NCBI RefSeq assembly: GCF_016428975.1
Contig: NZ_JAELTT010000010.1
Span: forward strand, 1-64,000
DNA from: Dyella sp. ASV21
GTDB lineage: Bacteria; Pseudomonadota; Gammaproteobacteria; Xanthomonadales; Rhodanobacteraceae
DNA length: 64,000 nucleotides
Direction: 5' to 3'
In this document: piece after piece, positions 1 to 7,818 of the stretch
Layout: the number at the start of each line of letters is the position of its first letter
Numbering within the stretch: position 1 is the first letter of the stretch
The notes under the pieces: model-generated
The model's input: the letters and a program-made list of their open reading frames with translations, nothing else
What the model was told of the DNA's origin: nothing
Databases searched by the model: none
Position numbers and translations under genes: made by a program

Positions 1-429
1 GCGCGGTCGTTGCTCAGCGTGCATCACAACGAGACCTGGGGCGGCGAGAAGTTCTTTACCGTGCTGTCACGCATGATGATGGACCCAAAGAAGTATCGCG
101 ACGTGCTGGAGTTCAAGTACGTATGCCTTTGCCTTGGCTTCAAGGGCAAGTACGGCATGCAACACGGCCAGAACGAATCCATTCAAGCGCTCATCACCAA
201 GCTGCATGGCATGCTTCGGGAGATGCGTGGGGAAACGCCGGAGCAATTGACCGATGCACACGCCAACATCGCGTCACGGCGCTACAGCATTGGCCGCCAA
301 TGGCCATGGTGGACTCCTTGGGCAGCCGCCCTGCTCACGCTATCCGTGGTGTACGTTCTCTACGCGTCCAACCTGCACAACACCACCGACGAAGTCCTTC
401 GCTCGCTGGACACGATTCTCAAGCGCTGA
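1..429 (+). CDS. tssL: TssL (DotU/IcmH family) T6SS membrane-complex protein, 3' part
   Basis: The reading frame is open from the first base of the window, so the start lies outside. The visible 142 residues begin with the conserved DotU-family stretch SVHHNETWGGEKFF and continue through a helical cytoplasmic domain. A single transmembrane helix (WWTPWAAALLTLSVVYVLYA) follows, then a short periplasmic tail ending LDTILKR. This is the known topology of TssL, an inner-membrane protein that joins TssM and TssJ in the T6SS envelope-spanning complex and docks the baseplate. The rest of the T6SS structural cluster presumably lies to the left. The next genes on the right are an arsenic operon on the other strand, so this is probably the last gene of its operon. 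Confidence 0.9.
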   Translation, partial: ARSLLSVHHNETWGGEKFFTVLSRMMMDPKKYRDVLEFKYVCLCLGFKGKYGMQHGQNESIQALITKLHGMLREMRGETPEQLTDAHANIASRRYSIGRQWPWWTPWAAALLTLSVVYVLYASNLHNTTDEVLRSLDTILKR

Positions 430-567
430 CCGCGCTAATCCCGCATGTGCCGCGCGATTGCGCATGTAGACACCGGGCCGTGGGCTCTCGAGGGGGCTCA
501 CGGTTGCGCCGCGCGGATATCAGGGCGGCTCGCCGTTCGGCGAGTCGTCCCCGCCCGCATTGATACC

Positions 568-1272
568 TTATGGCGAAACGTTGATCGCAGCGCGCGCCGG
601 GCTTGATCCGGCGGTCTTGCCACGGCCCGCAAGTGCATGGGCCACGGCGCACCCCGCCAGGCCGCCAGCGATTTGCGCCAGAACGAAGGCGAGCACATGG
701 TGGGGATGGATGCCGGCGAAGGTCTGGGTCAGGGAGCGCGCCAAGGTCACCGCGGGATTGGCGAACGACGTGCTTGCGGTGAACCAGTACGCGGAAAAGA
801 TGTAAGCAGCCACCAAGGCCGGGATCGCATGCGGGCGATGGACACGCCCCAGCAGGATCGTAAGCAGCAGGCCGAAAGTGGCCACCCCTTCGCTGATCCA
901 GAGGGGAACGCCCGTCCTCCCATGCGTACCCCATTGGACCGGCGATACGCCGAACATGACGTGGGCAAGCATGACCCCGGCGATGGCCCCCACGCACTGC
1001 ACGACCATATAGGCCAGCGCTTCCATCAAGGTCATTTCTCGCCGCAGATATATCGCCAGCGTCACGACGGGGTTGAAGTGCGCCCCCGATAGCGGCCCCA
1101 GCAGCACGATGAGAACGTAGAGCACCGCGGCTGTAGCCGACGCATTGGCGAGCAGGATGATGGCGTTGTTGCCTGCGGCGAGCGACGCTCCCATGATGCC
1201 GGAGCCGACCACGGCGGTAAGCAACAGAGCGGTACCGAGGAACTCTGCCGTTAGCTTGCGCCACAAGCTCAC
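568..1272 (-). CDS. aqpS: MIP/aquaglyceroporin-family channel of the arsenic operon
   Basis: This 234-residue membrane protein of the major intrinsic protein family has six hydrophobic helices and the two half-helix pore motifs, HFNPVV near residue 66 and FANPAV near residue 171. In arsenic operons of Sinorhizobium and other bacteria, such a channel (AqpS) lets arsenite made by ArsC flow out down its gradient, replacing the ArsB or Acr3 pump. Here it is the last gene of an arsR-arsC-channel operon. Its ATG overlaps the stop of arsC by four bases, so the two are translationally coupled. No ArsB or Acr3 gene is visible in the window. The symbol is assigned by context; the fold is certain, the arsenite substrate is inferred. 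Confidence 0.9.
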   Translation of the reverse strand: MSLWRKLTAEFLGTALLLTAVVGSGIMGASLAAGNNAIILLANASATAAVLYVLIVLLGPLSGAHFNPVVTLAIYLRREMTLMEALAYMVVQCVGAIAGVMLAHVMFGVSPVQWGTHGRTGVPLWISEGVATFGLLLTILLGRVHRPHAIPALVAAYIFSAYWFTASTSFANPAVTLARSLTQTFAGIHPHHVLAFVLAQIAGGLAGCAVAHALAGRGKTAGSSPARAAINVSP

Positions 1273-1655
1273 GCGAGCCTGCTCAACAGGTCGCGAACGC
1301 GAGCGGCAATGTCATCGCGGACGGCGCGATAGTGGTCGTCGTCCATGTGCTTGGGATCGGGCAACGCCCAATCTTCGCGACGTTTCGCGGGCACGCACGG
1401 GCATGCATCGCCGCAGCCCATGGTAACGACCGCATCGAACTCGCCATGCATCGCATCGAGCGACTTGGACGTATGTCGTGCAAGGTCATAGCCGACTTCC
1501 GCCATGAACCTTATCGCCTTCGGATTGATCGTCCCCGATGGCCGCGAGCCGGCGCTGAACGCTTCCACGGCCTTGCCGCCGTATAGGTGCGCAAAGGCTT
1601 CCGCCATCTGGCTTCGGTTGGCGTTCTCGACACAGACAAACAGCACGCGCTTCAT
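1269..1655 (-). CDS. arsC: Arsenate reductase, low-molecular-weight phosphatase type
   Basis: This 128-residue protein begins MKRVLFVCVENANRSQM, which holds the phosphatase-like P-loop CX5R (Cys8 to Arg14) of the thioredoxin-coupled ArsC family. Further cysteines at 81, 85 and 87 (GCGDACPCVP) lie where these enzymes carry the resolving cysteines of the disulfide relay. It reduces arsenate to arsenite in the cytoplasm. The reading frame is open further upstream, but ATG 1655 is chosen because the family fold starts there and because it overlaps the arsR stop by four bases (ATGA). At the other end it overlaps the channel gene by four bases. All three genes are therefore coupled in one operon. 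Confidence 0.93.
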   Translation of the reverse strand: MKRVLFVCVENANRSQMAEAFAHLYGGKAVEAFSAGSRPSGTINPKAIRFMAEVGYDLARHTSKSLDAMHGEFDAVVTMGCGDACPCVPAKRREDWALPDPKHMDDDHYRAVRDDIAARVRDLLSRLA

Positions 1656-2014
1656 GGCGATGGCGCCTTGCGGGATTTTCTCCTGGGAGAAACGCATGCG
1701 CTGACCGGAGCGCACGCCACTGCCGCGGACGTGCCCGCACAACAGTTCTCCGTGAGGAAACCGAGCAACGCGTTCATCTGCTCATAGTTCGCCCGGCATT
1801 GAATAACCCTGCCCTGGCGTTCATCACTCACCATGCCCGCCCGCCGAAGAATGTGCAGATGATTGGTAAGCGTCGCCCCCGGCAAGCCGGTGGCGTCTGC
1901 CAACTCCCCTACCGCCATGCCCTCGTCGCCCGCCTGCACCAACAGGCGATAGAGGTTCAAGCGATGTTCCTGGGCCAGCGCGTTCAAGCAGGCCAGCGCA
2001 TCGATGGATTTCAT
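1652..2014 (-). CDS. arsR: ArsR-family repressor with C-terminal cysteine arsenite site
   Basis: This 120-residue winged-helix repressor has the recognition helix around ATLTNHLHILRRAGMV (residues 47-62). It lacks the ELCVCDL metal site in helix 3 known from plasmid R773 ArsR (here VGELADATGL). Instead, cysteines cluster near the C-terminus at 91, 92, 101 and 107 (ENCC...C...C). This resembles the Acidithiobacillus ferrooxidans type, which binds As(III) through a C-terminal Cys-Cys-X5-Cys arrangement. It is expected to repress its own operon until arsenite binds. ATG 2014 is preferred over an upstream ATG at 2074 because the ArsR fold starts there and the candidate operator lies immediately upstream. 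The reading frame in between is not typical of the family. Confidence 0.9.
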   Translation of the reverse strand: MKSIDALACLNALAQEHRLNLYRLLVQAGDEGMAVGELADATGLPGATLTNHLHILRRAGMVSDERQGRVIQCRANYEQMNALLGFLTENCCAGTSAAVACAPVSACVSPRRKSRKAPSP

Positions 2015-2035
2015 ATTTCTAGATTTATCGAAATA
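2014..2035 (-). promoter_or_regulatory. Candidate ArsR operator overlapping the arsR start
   Basis: There is a perfect inverted repeat, TATTTC, ten bases, GAAATA, whose inner end touches the first base of the arsR ATG. On the minus strand a TTGACG (2049-2044) and a GATAAA (2029-2024, inside the repeat) could serve as -35 and -10, although their spacing of 14 is short. No Shine-Dalgarno fits between the repeat and the ATG, so the arsR transcript may be leaderless. The functional assignment is inferred from symmetry and position. Confidence 0.6.
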
Positions 2036-2399
2036 CTTCCTGACGTCAAGCGCCGTCGCGACAACGGGTAGCACCGGCTCGGACCGACGGCCTTATCGGC
2101 GTCCAATCGCACCCATGACCTCGGTGCTAAACGCCAATCAACTGCACGCCAACGCCAGTGGGGTGCTCATGCGCGCAAAACCCACTGCCCGCGAGCACCA
2201 GTCTGCCCGGGTAACGCCGACAGTATCACTGGGAACTAGGCGATCTTGGAAATGCGGCACCTTAAACCCGCGGCTCAGGGTCAGCTTGAGGCTGCTGCAA
2301 ATCAGCAGATCAAGAATCGCACGAAGATCCAGGATTTATCTCGTTGCCCTCCCGCATGTGCCGATGTGATCGTCGGCATTTCATCAGGAACGCAGCGCA
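2036..2399. other. Intergenic stretch between the ars operon and the metallopeptidase gene
   Basis: Apart from the ars promoter elements at its left edge I see no supported gene. The short open frames here have no recognisable domain, no good ribosome-binding site and no continuation of family sequence. Composition falls towards the AT-richer level of the following gene pair, which may mark the edge of an acquired segment. Confidence 0.5.
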
Positions 2400-3347
2400 A
2401 TGACATGCGGCAACACCAATTGCGTCCCATGCCGTCGAAAGAAGGCGCTTGCGGAGGAAGCGGCGCGGCCTAAGCCACCACCGTCGCTTTACGATCCGAA
2501 TCTCTATTACGCAAAACTTCGCCTAGTTTGCGAGGCGGACGGCAGCGCGGTCGTAAACGTCAATTATGCAGCGTTGCTGGATGACGGTTCGCGCTTGTGT
2601 GGAACGACAGACGCGGATGGGCTGACAGAACTCTTCTGCACGACAGGACCGCAGCGCGTTCTCCGGCTTACCTTGACTTCGCAGGCAAGCGGTCCTGCAT
2701 GTTGTGGTGTTCCAATGGGGGCAGTGGATAGCGAACGTGTCTATATTGGTGGGGGTATCCCCTTTGCCACTACAGTGCGAGCCACGACGACGTTGCCGAT
2801 AACGCCTGTCCCGGTGCCACAAGGATCTGATCGTGGCTTGACGGCCGGCGAAGAAGCCATGGCACGAACCGTATTTGGTGACGGCGTGGACTATAAAAGC
2901 ATCCGTATTAATCATCATGGCTATGGCGTGCTCCTTGGCTTCCAGAAGCAAGATACCGCCATGACGCCAAACGGAAGCATGTATATGCCGCATCCGATCT
3001 ATCGGGATGACTACTCACAAGGGGATGATGCAGATAAGAGACTATTCATGCACGAAATGGTGCATGTGTGGCAGTGGCAAATGGGCTATCCGGTGAAAAG
3101 AAAGGGGCTAACGGTAACCATTCGTGGGGACTCCGCATACGCCTACACGCTAACGCCAACCAGCCAATTATGTGATTTCAACATGGAGCAACAGGGAAAC
3201 TTGATGTCCGATTACTACATGATCTGCATATATGGTCATCCGCATGGCGCTTATAACCCGGGGATGCACCCCGTTTGGCTACGCCGCGTCATGTTGCCCT
3301 TCGAGAATCCAAGAGACCCTGAACATCTACCCCATAAAAGCCGATGA
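2400..3347 (+). CDS. Putative T6SS cargo protein with HExxH zinc-metallopeptidase domain
   Basis: This 315-residue protein has no signal peptide. The start MTCGNTNCVPCRRKK is cysteine-rich, followed by a region of about 110 residues of unknown fold. The C-terminal domain opens with LTAGEEAMARTVFGDGVDYKSIRI and runs through the zinc motif HEMVHVWQ near residue 220. A downstream MEQQGNLMSDYY (around residue 260) can supply the third, glutamate ligand of a gluzincin-like site. This domain is known from proteins annotated 'Vgr-related' or 'Rhs element' in T6SS neighbourhoods. With tssL at the window edge and a secreted partner overlapping its stop codon, a role as T6SS effector is plausible but inferred. 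The gene is AT-richer than its surroundings, which suggests horizontal transfer. Whether it cleaves protein or another substrate cannot be told. Confidence 0.7.
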   Translation: MTCGNTNCVPCRRKKALAEEAARPKPPPSLYDPNLYYAKLRLVCEADGSAVVNVNYAALLDDGSRLCGTTDADGLTELFCTTGPQRVLRLTLTSQASGPACCGVPMGAVDSERVYIGGGIPFATTVRATTTLPITPVPVPQGSDRGLTAGEEAMARTVFGDGVDYKSIRINHHGYGVLLGFQKQDTAMTPNGSMYMPHPIYRDDYSQGDDADKRLFMHEMVHVWQWQMGYPVKRKGLTVTIRGDSAYAYTLTPTSQLCDFNMEQQGNLMSDYYMICIYGHPHGAYNPGMHPVWLRRVMLPFENPRDPEHLPHKSR

Positions 3348-3916
3348 GACTCAGTGCTTCTTTGCCCCTCATCGTGACGCTGTGTGCATCGGGCGTGGCT
3401 CTTGCGCAAGATGCGCCGATAGGGCTACCAACGCTCATCATTAAAGACGTGAAGGGACTGCCCGCAGCATGCTTGCCATCAGGGGAAGCTCCGGTGGAAA
3501 TGCAGGGCGTGGGAGTAGGAACGCTGGAAGGAGACTGGCCGTCCAAGGAATGGGCCATTGTGCTGCAAGACCACGCAAAGCCCATTGTGTTGAAGGCGGG
3601 GGAGTGTGTGACGTATCGGCAAACGTTACCGGGCTACAAGCAGGTGGGCGCAGACCAGCCACTTGAAGTTGGGGAAACTTACGCTTTTAGTATTGTACGT
3701 ACCAACAGCTCTCTCCATTGGACCGATCGTCTGCATCTTGGTGTCTTCTGCATCGACCAACAGCCCGGTGGTTCGCGTCGCTATTTGCCCTACGTCCAAC
3801 ACGACGATGGCAGCGCAGCCTATCCGTCGTGCGGTCGCTACATTGGGTGGAAGCCGGCCGCAGATGGAATCGTGCCATCGGGCTATCCTTCGACTACCCG
3901 GCAACCGGACGACTAA
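3344..3916 (+). CDS. Periplasmic protein, candidate immunity partner of the metallopeptidase
   Basis: This 190-residue protein starts with a clear signal peptide (MRLSASLPLIVTLCASGVALAQ, probable cleavage after ALA). It has no usable lipobox, since the residue before Cys14 is Leu. The mature part is probably a small beta-rich domain with four cysteines that could form disulfides. I recognise no family. Its ATG overlaps the TGA of the upstream metallopeptidase gene (ATGA), and both share AT-richer composition, so they form a tightly coupled pair. That layout, cytoplasmic toxin candidate followed by an exported protein, is typical of effector and periplasmic immunity pairs. An accessory or substrate-binding role is the alternative. 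Confidence 0.65.
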   Translation: MRLSASLPLIVTLCASGVALAQDAPIGLPTLIIKDVKGLPAACLPSGEAPVEMQGVGVGTLEGDWPSKEWAIVLQDHAKPIVLKAGECVTYRQTLPGYKQVGADQPLEVGETYAFSIVRTNSSLHWTDRLHLGVFCIDQQPGGSRRYLPYVQHDDGSAAYPSCGRYIGWKPAADGIVPSGYPSTTRQPDD

Positions 3917-4397
3917 CGGTGGCCCGCATCCCATCCATGGGCGAAACGCGTTGTGCGCGCCATGTTCGACGCTTGCGGGCTGTTCACAGAAGAAGGGCAG
4001 CCATTGCCCGGCATGGTGAAGTAGATCTCCCGCGAGCGGAAAAGCTCAAGGTCGGACGCCACGCTGTAACGACTCTGCTGCGCCCGGGGTCGGGGTTTGG
4101 CTCTGATGCACCAGAGCATTGCCCAATGTCGGAAATGATGAAACGCAGCCCGTTCGCTGCAAGGCCCTGTCGCCTGACCCGCATGTGGGCTGAGGCCAGC
4201 GTCAAGTGTGCAAGCTGGCGCTCGTGTGCAGTTTGCTTGGTTTCACTGTGCAATTCGCTGGTGTTTTGCATCCGGCCTGGACGTCGAACTTCCACACCGC
4301 CCACGGGTCACTTCAAGCGGTCGGCCTCAAGCGACCACTTTCGATCGTCGTCCTTGGTCAACAGGGTAGGAGGCTGTTGGGAACGCGCGCGGCGTAC
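3917..4397. other. Intergenic stretch without a supported gene
   Basis: This lies between the convergent immunity candidate (plus) and the M23 peptidase (minus). Open frames occur on both strands, but none carries a recognisable domain, a plausible signal sequence or a ribosome-binding site. No clear hairpin with a T-tract was seen. It may contain gene remnants that cannot be identified by eye. Confidence 0.4.
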
Positions 4398-5564
4398 TTA
4401 CGGCTCCGGAAATTGGATCACTACATCGTTGAGCGGCATTTGCGCCCGGCGTGGATCGGCCGTGGTCGCCTTCCACGGCTCACCTTGCCCAAACAACTGA
4501 GCTTCGGACTCCGCCCCCAGAAAAACGAAGCGATCGAATACGTAAGGGACACCCTCCGAACCTTCGAACGTCGTCGCGTTGGATAGCTGAAAATGCAGAT
4601 GCGGCGCCGCGGAGTTTCCCGACTGGCCCAGCTTGGCCAATGTATCGCCGCGATGCACATGGTCACCCGGCTTTACCTTGAGGCTTCCGCGTTGCAAGTG
4701 GGCATAACTGGCGAACACACCGGGCGAGACCTCCAGCACGACGTAGTTGCCGAACAGCCCATTCGTGGTCAGTGATGCCGGCTCAGGCTGGGGGCTCAGC
4801 GGGGGATGCTCTTGCTCTCCGTCCCGCGCGCTGCGTACGACGCCATCCGCCACGGCGAGAACATCCGTACCGTAGCCGATCCAATCAGCGTAAACAGATT
4901 TCTGGATATCCTTCACACCCGCTCGCATTACGTGACCGGCGGCATCGAGGCCAACGAGGTCCAAGGCATAGCGTTGCGGGATGGTGAGTTGCCCGTTCAC
5001 TGCCACCAGACTGCCCCAGTGATGGGACTGCGCGGCTCCCGGTCCTTCGTGTGCCAGCCAGCGGCCCCCACGCAAGGGGGCGCCGATGACCAGGACGCGC
5101 GCATCGCTCACCTGCACCGGAGCGCCATCAAGCATGGTCACCGTCCGCTTGGATGTCTCCAGGGGCATGCGATGGCGCAGCACGTGCGGTGGCTTCGATC
5201 CCTCAGGCAAGGTAATCCACACGAGGAAGACGGTCCGCTTGCCGGGAGGAATCGACACCGGCTTTTGCTCGGTGCCGGTCGGCTTGGCCATTTGCGAGAG
5301 TGCCTTCGCGTCCATGACCAGAAGCGGCGTTTTCGCGTCGTCCGCAAACACACTCAGGCTCAAGGGCTTCAGCGGTCCGCTGTCACCGTAGTAGTTGGTG
5401 ACATGCAGCTCATACGCCAGATGCGTCAAACCATCGCTACCCACGAAGGGGCTGGGTGCGAACGGTACGCGGGCCTCCACCGGCGCCAGTGCGTCCTGCG
5501 CACGCGCGATGGGCCACCAGCACGACAGCGCAACAAGAATCACCAGGCCTGCGTGACGCATCAT
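4398..5564 (-). CDS. Secreted M23 (LytM-type) metallopeptidase
   Basis: This 388-residue exported protein starts with a signal peptide (MMRHAGLVILVALSCWWPIARAQ). A beta-rich N-terminal domain of about 180 residues precedes the M23 domain. The second zinc motif is clear (APHLHFQLS), as is the family segment GNYVVLEVSPGVFASYAHLQRGSLKVKPGDHVHRGDTLA in shorter form. The first motif, normally HxxxD, is replaced here by RYALD, as in a subgroup of M23 proteins, so activity is less certain. The family cleaves peptidoglycan cross-links or acts as an amidase activator. ATG 5564 (or the adjacent 5561) is chosen because the signal peptide starts there; the longer frame adds 26 atypical residues. It is transcribed alone. 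Confidence 0.82.
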   Translation of the reverse strand: MMRHAGLVILVALSCWWPIARAQDALAPVEARVPFAPSPFVGSDGLTHLAYELHVTNYYGDSGPLKPLSLSVFADDAKTPLLVMDAKALSQMAKPTGTEQKPVSIPPGKRTVFLVWITLPEGSKPPHVLRHRMPLETSKRTVTMLDGAPVQVSDARVLVIGAPLRGGRWLAHEGPGAAQSHHWGSLVAVNGQLTIPQRYALDLVGLDAAGHVMRAGVKDIQKSVYADWIGYGTDVLAVADGVVRSARDGEQEHPPLSPQPEPASLTTNGLFGNYVVLEVSPGVFASYAHLQRGSLKVKPGDHVHRGDTLAKLGQSGNSAAPHLHFQLSNATTFEGSEGVPYVFDRFVFLGAESEAQLFGQGEPWKATTADPRRAQMPLNDVVIQFPEP

Positions 5565-5875
5565 TCGACCACACTCCCTTGCACGTAGGTTATGTATGCG
5601 ATGCCGCCGATTCACGCGCGCTCGCCCCGTCGCACCGAGCATACAGGGCTATGCGTGCCTATCCCCAAGTGGGGCTGGCGAATGCGCCATCGGGCCATGC
5701 AACATGCCAGCGGTTTGCGTGGTCGCCGGTGCATTGCATCGATCGATGGAGCTTGCGGAGATAGCAGGCGCTATCGCAGGCCTGTCCCTCGGCGGTCTGG
5801 AAACCCCACGTGGGTGGCGTTATGCTGTGCGATGCTGCTTTGCAGCATCCCCATCGATCCACGTCGCGAGTCCCC
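5565..5875. other. Divergent promoter region
   Basis: This 311-base stretch separates the minus-strand M23 gene from the plus-strand MFS gene. Promoters for both should lie here. I could not identify convincing -35/-10 pairs, and no other gene is supported. Confidence 0.4.
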
Positions 5876-7102
5876 ATGCCTGCCGCCATCCCCGCATTCG
5901 ATACGGGAAATGCTCCCGTCCGCGCTCCGCATGTCGGGCTGGTGATCCTTGCGCTTGCCGTGGGCGGCTTTGCCATTGGCACGACCGAGTTCGCGACGAT
6001 GAGCATGCTGCCCTTGTTTGCCCAGGGGCTGGGTATCGACGCACCCACCGCAGGTCACGCCATCAGCGCCTATGCGCTGGGCGTGGTGGTGGGCGCACCG
6101 GTAATCACCGTACTGGGCGCGCGCCTGCCACGGCGCCGGTTGCTGCTGATGCTGATGGCGATGTTTACCGTATTCAACGGGCTCACCGGTTTGTCGCCGA
6201 GCTATCACTGGATGCTGCTGTTCCGCTTTTTGAGCGGGTTGCCGCATGGCGCTTACTTTGGTGTGGGCGCCTTGGTCGCCAGTTCGCTGGTGCCCCCTAA
6301 CCGACGCGCACGCGCGGTGGGCCAGATGTTCCTCGGGCTCACCTGCGCCACCGTTGTCGGCGTGCCACTGGCGAGCTGGCTGGGCCAGGCGGTGGGTTGG
6401 CGCTGGAGTTTCGCGTTGGTCGCCATGCTTGGGGTGGTGACCATGAGCGCGGTGTTCGCCTTTGCGCCCAATACCCCAGCGGACCCGCAGGCGAGCCCGC
6501 TGCGAGAGCTTGGAGCGTTGAAGCGCTCGCAGGTATGGCTCACGCTGGGCATGGGCGCCATTGGCTTCGGCGGCATGTTTGCGGTGTACACCTATCTTGC
6601 CGACGTCATGTTGCGAGTGACCCACCTGTCGCTGGATGCGTTGCCGTGGGTGATGGGCGTATTCGGTGTCGGCATGACGCTGGGTAACATGATCGTGCCG
6701 GTGTTCGCCGATCGCGCGCTCATGCGCACGGCCGGTGGCTTGCTGCTATGGAGCATGGTGACACTCGCCGTCTTTCCGTTCACCGCGGGCAATGTGTGGA
6801 CGCTCAGTGCCACGGTTTTCCTGATTGGCATCGGCGGCGCCCTGGGTACGGTGTTGCAGACACGGCTGATGGATGTGGCCGGCGACGCACAAAGCCTCGC
6901 CGCCTCCCTCAATCACTCGGCATTCAATGCCGCCAACGCATTAGGCCCCTTCCTTGGCGGCCTCGCCATCGCGCGGGGCTATGGCTGGACGTCGCCCGGC
7001 TGGGTGGGCAGCGGCCTTGCGCTGGGCGGACTACTGCTATGGCTGGTGTCGATGGCAATGGACCGGCGCGGCACGACCATGGCGACGGCCGAAGCTTGCT
7101 GA
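5876..7102 (+). CDS. MFS transporter, DHA1 (AraJ-like) drug or sugar efflux family
   Basis: This 408-residue protein has about twelve transmembrane helices. The N-terminal half carries the DHA1 signature GTTEFATMSMLP in helix 1 and a cytoplasmic motif-A region (GARLPRRRLLL) between helices 2 and 3. A loop after helix 6 (PADPQASPLRELGALKRSQVW) divides the two six-helix bundles. The conserved GRxLGxxxG-like end GVPLASWLGQAVGWRWSF fits efflux permeases of the AraJ/SotB/YdhP type, which use proton antiport to export small molecules. Substrate is unknown. ATG 5876 is chosen because the upstream part of the frame does not look like family sequence. Monocistronic, divergent from the M23 gene. Confidence 0.88.
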   Translation: MPAAIPAFDTGNAPVRAPHVGLVILALAVGGFAIGTTEFATMSMLPLFAQGLGIDAPTAGHAISAYALGVVVGAPVITVLGARLPRRRLLLMLMAMFTVFNGLTGLSPSYHWMLLFRFLSGLPHGAYFGVGALVASSLVPPNRRARAVGQMFLGLTCATVVGVPLASWLGQAVGWRWSFALVAMLGVVTMSAVFAFAPNTPADPQASPLRELGALKRSQVWLTLGMGAIGFGGMFAVYTYLADVMLRVTHLSLDALPWVMGVFGVGMTLGNMIVPVFADRALMRTAGGLLLWSMVTLAVFPFTAGNVWTLSATVFLIGIGGALGTVLQTRLMDVAGDAQSLAASLNHSAFNAANALGPFLGGLAIARGYGWTSPGWVGSGLALGGLLLWLVSMAMDRRGTTMATAEAC

Positions 7103-7818
7103 GCCCCTGCGCGGCATCCGCAACCGGTATCCGGCGCACTCCCTCGCAGCGCCCGTGGCGTGAGCATGCGTTTCCCTAGCGGCGCCGTGGCCTCGTCCCA
7201 TGGCCGCCGCGTGGTATCCAGCGCGTATGGCGAGCCCCGACATGGCCGCTGGCGCGTTGAAGCGATCGCGGGCTCAGAGAAGCCTGCCGCACCGGCCCCG
7301 CCCCTGCGTCGATAGTCCTCGAGGGCGCAGATCTATCGGCATCCGCGATAGCGGTGGGCCAGCGCACCCGGCAACGACATCAGTGATTGTCACGGGTGGC
7401 TGCATTGTTCTCGTGTGACGACAGCAAGCCCCTGGAGTTCGCCACGGGAAACGCTGGCAACGTCACCGCCAACATCGGCGAGTAAAGTTCCGATCGTCGA
7501 GGCGAACGTCGTTTGGACGTCCATACCGCGCCATGCCTTATGGCACAAGGCTTATAACCCCGCGTTGTATGCAGATGATAAATGCTCATCTGCCAAAGCC
7601 TTTAAATCGTTCTAAAGCCGCGCTTCCATAGGCGCCGTGCTCGCCGCCGACGCTACGACGTACGGCAAGCCTGCGAGCCGCCGGGCGTCCCCGATCCCGG
7701 CGGAGGGGTTTCCTCCCATTACCAGATCGTCGCCAGCGCGAGACCCTCCTGACTCGCGTGACGCGCATGGATGCGCCGGGCGACACCTTGCGTTGCGACT
7801 TATCAGAGAGATCACCAC
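7103..7818. other. Long leader region of the TonB-receptor gene
   Basis: About 700 bases lack a convincing gene; the short frames on both strands have no domain or ribosome-binding site. The last 270 bases turn AT-rich and hold a near-palindromic element (7571-7593) annotated separately, so the promoter and operator of the receptor are expected around 7550-7780. Confidence 0.45.
7571..7593 (+). promoter_or_regulatory. Perfect inverted repeat, candidate operator upstream of the TonB receptor
   Basis: The arms are GCAGATGA and TCATCTGC, separated by seven bases (taaatgc). The element sits about 230 bases before the receptor start in a locally AT-rich stretch. It could be a dimeric repressor site or an RNA hairpin in the leader. 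No regulator gene is adjacent. Confidence 0.45.

Noticed and set aside
3917-4397. A 126-codon plus-strand frame starting at 4206 with a hydrophobic beginning
   Set aside because: It runs antisense into the M23 gene, has no ribosome-binding site, and its later translation is typical of a shadow frame.
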